Positions 13,675-18,033 of a stretch of DNA of 18,033 bases are shown here, one piece after another. The DNA is taken from NCBI GenBank assembly GCA_013360825.1, contig JABWAY010000040.1:1-18033 (forward strand), in the 5' to 3' direction. The translations under genes were made by a program, and so were the position numbers. Below the pieces are notes generated by a model that was not told the origin of the DNA, did no database searches, and was given only the letters and a program-made list of their open reading frames with translations. Origin of the DNA: Candidatus Brocadiia bacterium (lineage in GTDB: Bacteria; Planctomycetota; MHYJ01; WSZJ01). Position 1 is the stretch's first letter. Every line of letters begins with the position of its first letter.

Positions 13675-16600
13675 ATGCCCTGGCTCCTCACTGCCGTCTT
13701 CTGCATCTCCGGCGCCGCCGCACTCGTCTACGAAGTCGCCTGGGTGCGCATGCTCGCCAATTCCCTCGGCGCCTCCTCCTACACCGTCGGCACCGTCCTC
13801 GCCGCCTGGATGGGCGGCCTCGCCCTCGGCGCCTGGGTCATCGGCAAACGCGCGGACCGGGATGCGCGCCCCCTCCGGACGTACGCGCGGCTGGAAGCGG
13901 GGATCGCGCTCTGCGCGGTCGCGATGCCGTTCGCGTTCGACCTGCTCTCGCGCCTGGAAACGGCGCTCTACCCGATCCTCGAAGGGCGCCTGTGGGCGCT
14001 GACCGCCTTCCGGTCGGTGGTCGCCTTCATCGTCCTTCTGGTCCCGACCGCGCTCATGGGCGCCACCTTTCCCGCCATGGCCGCGGCCGTCGCGGGCCGC
14101 GACCACGACTCCCGCGGCTGGCGGATCGGCCTGCTCTACGGCGCCAATACCCTCGGTGCCGTCGGCGGGGTCCTCGTCGCCGCGTTCGTGATGATCGGGC
14201 GGTTCGGCCTGCGGAAGACGACCTTCATCGCCGCAGGGGTCAACCTCGCGGCGGCCCTCATCGCCTTCTGGCTCGCCTCGGGCGAAAAGGAACGGCAGGA
14301 GACCGCTCCCGCGGCCCCGGAGCCGGACGACCCCTCCCCCTCCGGCGAGGCCCGCCTCGCGCTGTTCGCCGCCGCCGCGGCCGGATTCGTCGCCCTCGGA
14401 TTCGAAGTGCTCTGGACCCGGATGTTCAGCGTGCTGTTCGCCAGCGTCACCTACTCCTTCGCCCTCATGCTCGCCACCTTCCTCCTCGGGATCGCCCTGG
14501 GCGGGCCGATCTTCGGACGGCTCGCCGACCGGTCGCGCTCGCGCCTGGAATTCGCCGGCGTCCTCCAGCTCCTGGTCGCCGTCGTCGCCGTCGCCGTCTA
14601 CCTGCTCTTCCCCTGGCTCAAAACCTCCACCGGCACGACCGCGCTGGCCTTCGGCGGCCCGACCTGGGGACAGTACCTCCGCTCGCTGGCGACCGACGCC
14701 GCCACCATCATGCTCCTCCCGTCGTTCCTCATGGGCGGAATCCTCCCCGTCGTCACCCGCGTCCTCGCCCAGGGCCCCGCCCGCGGTCTCGCCTCCCGCC
14801 TCGGCCGCGTCTACGCCGCCAACACCGCCGGCGCCATGGCCGGCTCCCTCCTCACCGGGTTCGTCCTCATCCCCGCCTTCGGGGACTTCGGCCGCGTCTC
14901 CATCTTCCTCGGCGTCGGCAGCGCCCTCGCCGGCGCCCTCCTGCTCTTCCGCGGCGGCCAGTGGCAGCCCCTCAACCGCTGGCTCGTCACCGGCGTCGCC
15001 GGCGTCGCCGTCGGGCTCCTCGTCGCCCAGCCCGCCTACGGCCGCCGCATCCTCGTCGAACGCACCGTCCTCAAGTCCGCCGACTCCACCCGGATCTGGT
15101 ACGAGGAGGGCCCCTCGCTCACCGTCACCGTCATCGACGAACGGAAGACCGGCGACCGGATCATGTACACCGACGCCTTCGCCGTCGCCGGCACCGGCGA
15201 CACCTACGAGTACATGCGGATGATCGCCCACCTCCCCATGCTGCTCAACCCGTCCGCAAAGTCCGCCTGCTGCGTCGGCCTCGGCACCGGCACCACCGCC
15301 GGCGCCCTCTCCCTCTGGCCCCTCGACCGCCTCGACATCGTCGAACTCTGCCCGGAAGTCGCCCGCGCCACCCCGTACTTCGCAAAAGCCAACCGCGACA
15401 TCATCTCCCGCATCAACACCGACCCGCGCGTCCGCCTCGTCTTCGACGACGGCAAGGCCTTCCTCCGCTCCACCCGCACCACCTACGACATCATCGTCGC
15501 CGAACCCCTCAACCCCCACATGTCCGGCGCCGCCTCCCTCTACTCCCGCGACTTCTACCGCGTCGCTCGCGCCCGCCTCAACCCCGGCGGCATCGTCACC
15601 CAGTGGATCCCCCTCCACGGCGTCAAGAACGAGGACTTCCGCTCGCTCTTCAGCACCTTCCTCGACGTCTTCCCGGAGTCCGCCGCGTGGTACTTCAAGG
15701 AAGCGATCCTGCTCACCGGGCACCGGGACAGGTTCCGGGTGAACTGGCCGACGCTGAAGGAAGCGCTGGACCGGCCGCAGACGCAGGCGGAGCTGATCCC
15801 GATTTCGCTGGCCGACCCGTACACCCTGCTCGCCTGCTTCGTCTGCGGGCCGAAGGCCCTCAAGGACTACTGCCGGTACGAGCCGGTCATCACGGACGAC
15901 CTGCCGACGATCGAGTACTTCCGCCCCGGCCGGCCGCTGGCGTTCGCGGAGCGGGCGAACCTGGACGGGCTGATGCAGAAACGGGAGCAGATCCCGGCGT
16001 ACGTGTCGCTCGAGGGTCTCGAGGCGCAGGTCGCGAAGATCCAGTGGAAGTACTTCAACATCCTGATCGCGAACCATTTCATGGCGCGGAGCGAGTTCAT
16101 CGCGGCGCGGCTGCTGCAGATCGACGCGGACATCGCCAAGCAGGCGCGGGACCTGAAGACGGCGGCGGCGCTGGAACGGCAGGCGCGGGAAAAGCTGCTG
16201 TCGGCCGAGCGGCTGGCGCCCGGGGACCGGTACGTGAAGGCGTCGCTGGCGTGGTACGAGGAAAAGACCGGGGAACGGACGCCGCGGGAGCTGACGCCGG
16301 AACTCGCGGACCAGATTCTCAGGATGTCCGAGAGCACCCCGAACCACAAGATCGCGGCCTGCCAGCTCCTGGCGAAATTCGCGGACCCGGCGAGCGGCGC
16401 GATCCTCGTCCGGCTGCTCTCGGACCCGGACGAGACCGTGCGGATGGAGGCGGCGCGAGCCCTGGGGGACGTCGGGAAATCCGAGGCCGCCACCCGCTCC
16501 GCGACCGACCCCCTCGCCTCCGGGTGGGCCCTCCGGGACGCCATGCTCCGCGAACGCGAGAGCATCGAATTCCGTCGCGTCTGCGTCGATTCCCTCCGCC

Positions 16601-17313
16601 GGATCGGCCCCAAGGCCGCCTCCTACCTCCTCTCGCTCTTCCCCCTCGCCGTCCAGGCGGGTTCGACGTGCATCGAAGCGCGGCTGGACGCGATCGCGGC
16701 GTGGCGGGAATTCAACAACGAGGACGCGGTGGGATACCTGGTGCTGGTCGTGAGCGACCCGGACTCGCGGGTCCGCGGGGAGGCGATCGTGAGCCTGGCG
16801 AACAGCCGGCACCCGCAGGCGGTTCGCGGCCTCCTCGAGGGGCTCAAGGACCCGATGCCGGTCATCCGGCAGGCGGCGGCGGAGGGGCTGAAGCGGATCA
16901 CGAAGACGGGGCTGGAGTGGAAGCCGGATGCGGACCCGGACGTCCGCGGGAAGGCGGCGCTGGCCTGGGAGCGGTGGTTCGACGACTACGACCAGCGGCG
17001 GCGCTGGGCGGCGGGTCTGCTGACGCTCGACTATGTCTCCCTCGAGGTCCTGATCGACGACGTGGCGCGCGAGGCGGGGCCCGCGGCGGCGGCCGCCTGG
17101 GAGAAGGCGAAGGAACACTACCGGGCGTTCTCCGACCCGGGCCGGACCCCCGACCCGACGACGACGCGCCTCCGCTCCCCCGAGACCGACGCCTTCTTCG
17201 AGGCCGCCGGCGGGCACGAACGCCTCTGGCTCGCCGCGATCGCCGTCGAGGCCCGCGTCGCCGCCTTCCGCCAGGTCCCCGCGCCCGTCCGCACGCCGCC
17301 GCTCCCCCGATGA
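13675..17313 (+). CDS. MFS-like membrane domain fused to spermidine-synthase-like domain and HEAT repeats (1212 residues)
   Basis: Residues 1-455 hold about 12 membrane helices in two halves. Each half starts with a similar motif (ISGAAALVYEVAWVRML; AAAAAGFVALGFEVLWTRMF), and a polar linker lies at 203-225. Residues 456-740 form a spermidine-synthase-like Rossmann domain with a SAM-binding loop GLGTGTTAG (535-543), VELCPEV and YDIIVAEPLNPHMSG (604-618). The catalytic aspartate of aminopropyltransferases is replaced by E610 in AEPLNP, as I recall from other MFS-fused members, so true spermidine synthesis is uncertain. A helical, TPR-like region (about 760-890) and HEAT repeats (about 885-935 and 1019-1080, such as LLSDPDETVRMEAARALGDVG) follow and probably bind partners. 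Substrate is unknown. The ATG at 13675 directly precedes the first helix; the stop overlaps rsmI by four bases. Confidence 0.88.
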   Translation: MPWLLTAVFCISGAAALVYEVAWVRMLANSLGASSYTVGTVLAAWMGGLALGAWVIGKRADRDARPLRTYARLEAGIALCAVAMPFAFDLLSRLETALYPILEGRLWALTAFRSVVAFIVLLVPTALMGATFPAMAAAVAGRDHDSRGWRIGLLYGANTLGAVGGVLVAAFVMIGRFGLRKTTFIAAGVNLAAALIAFWLASGEKERQETAPAAPEPDDPSPSGEARLALFAAAAAGFVALGFEVLWTRMFSVLFASVTYSFALMLATFLLGIALGGPIFGRLADRSRSRLEFAGVLQLLVAVVAVAVYLLFPWLKTSTGTTALAFGGPTWGQYLRSLATDAATIMLLPSFLMGGILPVVTRVLAQGPARGLASRLGRVYAANTAGAMAGSLLTGFVLIPAFGDFGRVSIFLGVGSALAGALLLFRGGQWQPLNRWLVTGVAGVAVGLLVAQPAYGRRILVERTVLKSADSTRIWYEEGPSLTVTVIDERKTGDRIMYTDAFAVAGTGDTYEYMRMIAHLPMLLNPSAKSACCVGLGTGTTAGALSLWPLDRLDIVELCPEVARATPYFAKANRDIISRINTDPRVRLVFDDGKAFLRSTRTTYDIIVAEPLNPHMSGAASLYSRDFYRVARARLNPGGIVTQWIPLHGVKNEDFRSLFSTFLDVFPESAAWYFKEAILLTGHRDRFRVNWPTLKEALDRPQTQAELIPISLADPYTLLACFVCGPKALKDYCRYEPVITDDLPTIEYFRPGRPLAFAERANLDGLMQKREQIPAYVSLEGLEAQVAKIQWKYFNILIANHFMARSEFIAARLLQIDADIAKQARDLKTAAALERQAREKLLSAERLAPGDRYVKASLAWYEEKTGERTPRELTPELADQILRMSESTPNHKIAACQLLAKFADPASGAILVRLLSDPDETVRMEAARALGDVGKSEAATRSATDPLASGWALRDAMLRERESIEFRRVCVDSLRRIGPKAASYLLSLFPLAVQAGSTCIEARLDAIAAWREFNNEDAVGYLVLVVSDPDSRVRGEAIVSLANSRHPQAVRGLLEGLKDPMPVIRQAAAEGLKRITKTGLEWKPDADPDVRGKAALAWERWFDDYDQRRRWAAGLLTLDYVSLEVLIDDVAREAGPAAAAAWEKAKEHYRAFSDPGRTPDPTTTRLRSPETDAFFEAAGGHERLWLAAIAVEARVAAFRQVPAPVRTPPLPR

Positions 17314-18033
17314 CCCCTCCCGGGACGCTCTACGTCGTCGCCACGCCGATCGGCAACCTCGAGGACATCACCCTGCGCGCCCTGCGGATCCTGCGGGAGT
17401 GCGCGGTGATCGCGGCGGAGGACACGCGGACGGCGCGGAAGCTGCTGGAGCGGCACGGGATTGCGACGCCCTGCGTGAGCTGCCACGAACATTCGGGCGG
17501 AAAGCGGCTGGAGGAGATCCTGGGTCACCTCCGCGGCGGGCGGTCGGTGGCGGTGGTGAGCGAAGCGGGGACTCCCGGGATTTCGGACCCGGGCGAACCG
17601 CTGGTGCGCGCGGCGGCGGCGGCGGGAATCCCGGTGGTGCCGGTCCCCGGCGCGGTGGCGTTCGTGACGGCGCTCTCGGCCTCGGGGCTCCCGACGGAGC
17701 GGATTGCGTTCGAGGGGTTCCTGCCGTCGCGCGCGGCGGAACGGCGGGCGCGGCTGGACCTGCTGGTCCGCGAGGGCCGGACCCTCGCGTTCTACGAGTC
17801 GCCGCACAGGCTGGCCGGCATGCTCGCCGACCTCGCCGCGGCACTGGGCCCGGACCGCCCGGCGTGCGTCGCGCGCGAACTCACCAAGATCCACGAGGAG
17901 TTCGACCGCGGGACGCTCGGGGAACTCGCCGCCCGCTGGGGGACCCGCGATCCGCGCGGCGAGTTCACCGTCCTCGTCGCCGGCGCCGTGGAATCCGCGA
18001 AGCTACTGGAGCTCGACCTGGAAGCCCTCGGCG
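17310..18033 (+). CDS. rsmI: 16S rRNA 2'-O-ribose C1402 methyltransferase RsmI, 3' end cut by window
   Basis: The first 241 residues of RsmI are present; the family is about 275-290 long. The tetrapyrrole-methylase fold motifs are LYVVATPIGNLEDITLRALR (7-26), AAEDTRTARKLL (35-46), VVSEAGTPGISDPGEPLV, VPVPGAVAFVTAL, FEGFLPSR, AFYESPHRL and CVARELTKIHEEFDRG. It uses SAM to methylate the ribose of C1402 in the decoding centre of 16S rRNA, acting with RsmH to tune start-codon fidelity. The usual VSDAGTP is VSEAGTP here, a conservative change. The ATG at 17310 overlaps the stop of the membrane fusion gene (ATGA), implying translational coupling, although the two functions are unrelated. The window ends before the C-terminal domain closes. 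Confidence 0.96.
   Translation, partial: MTPPGTLYVVATPIGNLEDITLRALRILRECAVIAAEDTRTARKLLERHGIATPCVSCHEHSGGKRLEEILGHLRGGRSVAVVSEAGTPGISDPGEPLVRAAAAAGIPVVPVPGAVAFVTALSASGLPTERIAFEGFLPSRAAERRARLDLLVREGRTLAFYESPHRLAGMLADLAAALGPDRPACVARELTKIHEEFDRGTLGELAARWGTRDPRGEFTVLVAGAVESAKLLELDLEALG

Noticed and set aside
13588..17217. A 1209-codon open minus-strand frame opposite the fusion gene
   Set aside because: Its translation is dominated by Arg, Glu, Gly and Ala low-complexity stretches with no motif, while the plus strand encodes recognised domains throughout.
1..18033. CRISPR arrays, tRNA, rRNA, insertion sequences, phage genes or defence islands
   Set aside because: No regular direct repeats with spacers, no tRNA-like cloverleaf and no transposase, integrase or phage protein was found by reading; the only mobile-type module is the BrnT pair.

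Overview
The window looks like two unrelated pieces of bacterial DNA joined near position 2985-3005. The left piece (1 to about 2984) has moderate GC with AT-rich patches, and every gene lies on the minus strand. It holds a two-domain sugar-1-phosphate nucleotidylyltransferase/acyltransferase (cut by the window edge), a BrnT-type toxin with a non-BrnA partner protein, and a phosphomannomutase/phosphoglucomutase that lacks its N-terminal quarter, including the catalytic serine loop. It resembles Chloroflexota (Anaerolineae-like) DNA; that is an impression from protein style, not a search result.

The right piece (about 3005 to 18033) has much higher GC, with third positions almost always G or C, and most genes lie on the plus strand. 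A high-GC bacterium, possibly Planctomycetota or a related lineage, is my best guess (low confidence). It opens inside an ABC-transporter substrate-binding protein whose signal peptide is missing. Both broken genes break at the same place, within a C-rich low-complexity run. The simplest reading is a chimeric assembly join; a real rearrangement is less likely.

Layout of the right piece: a branched-chain amino acid/amide transporter operon comes first (binding protein, an intrinsic terminator, then livH-livM-livG-livF with 1-4 nt overlaps). The two permeases each carry an extra soluble segment of about 95-150 residues not found in textbook LivH and LivM. A lipoprotein methionine sulfoxide reductase B and a GT4 glycosyltransferase follow. 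A convergent minus-strand gene encodes an exported protein of unknown function. Next come a divergent RNase HII-like protein with a changed active site and an M19 membrane dipeptidase that closely follows it. A 1212-residue fusion (MFS-like membrane domain, spermidine-synthase-like domain, helical region, HEAT repeats) has a perfect TATAAT close enough to its ATG to suggest leaderless mRNA. It overlaps by four bases with rsmI, which runs off the right edge.

Amino acid uptake is the one clear pathway: the binding protein delivers substrate to LivHM, and LivGF supply ATP hydrolysis. The dipeptidase could feed the same amino acid pool, but this is only inference. No tRNA, rRNA, CRISPR array or insertion sequence was found. 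No gene-free stretch exceeds 300 bases; the longest is about 215 bases, before the fusion gene. The least ordinary signals are the junction, the enlarged LivH/LivM pair, the RNase HII active-site change, an intragenic palindrome in the mutase, and sharp switches between C-ending and G-ending codons inside single genes.
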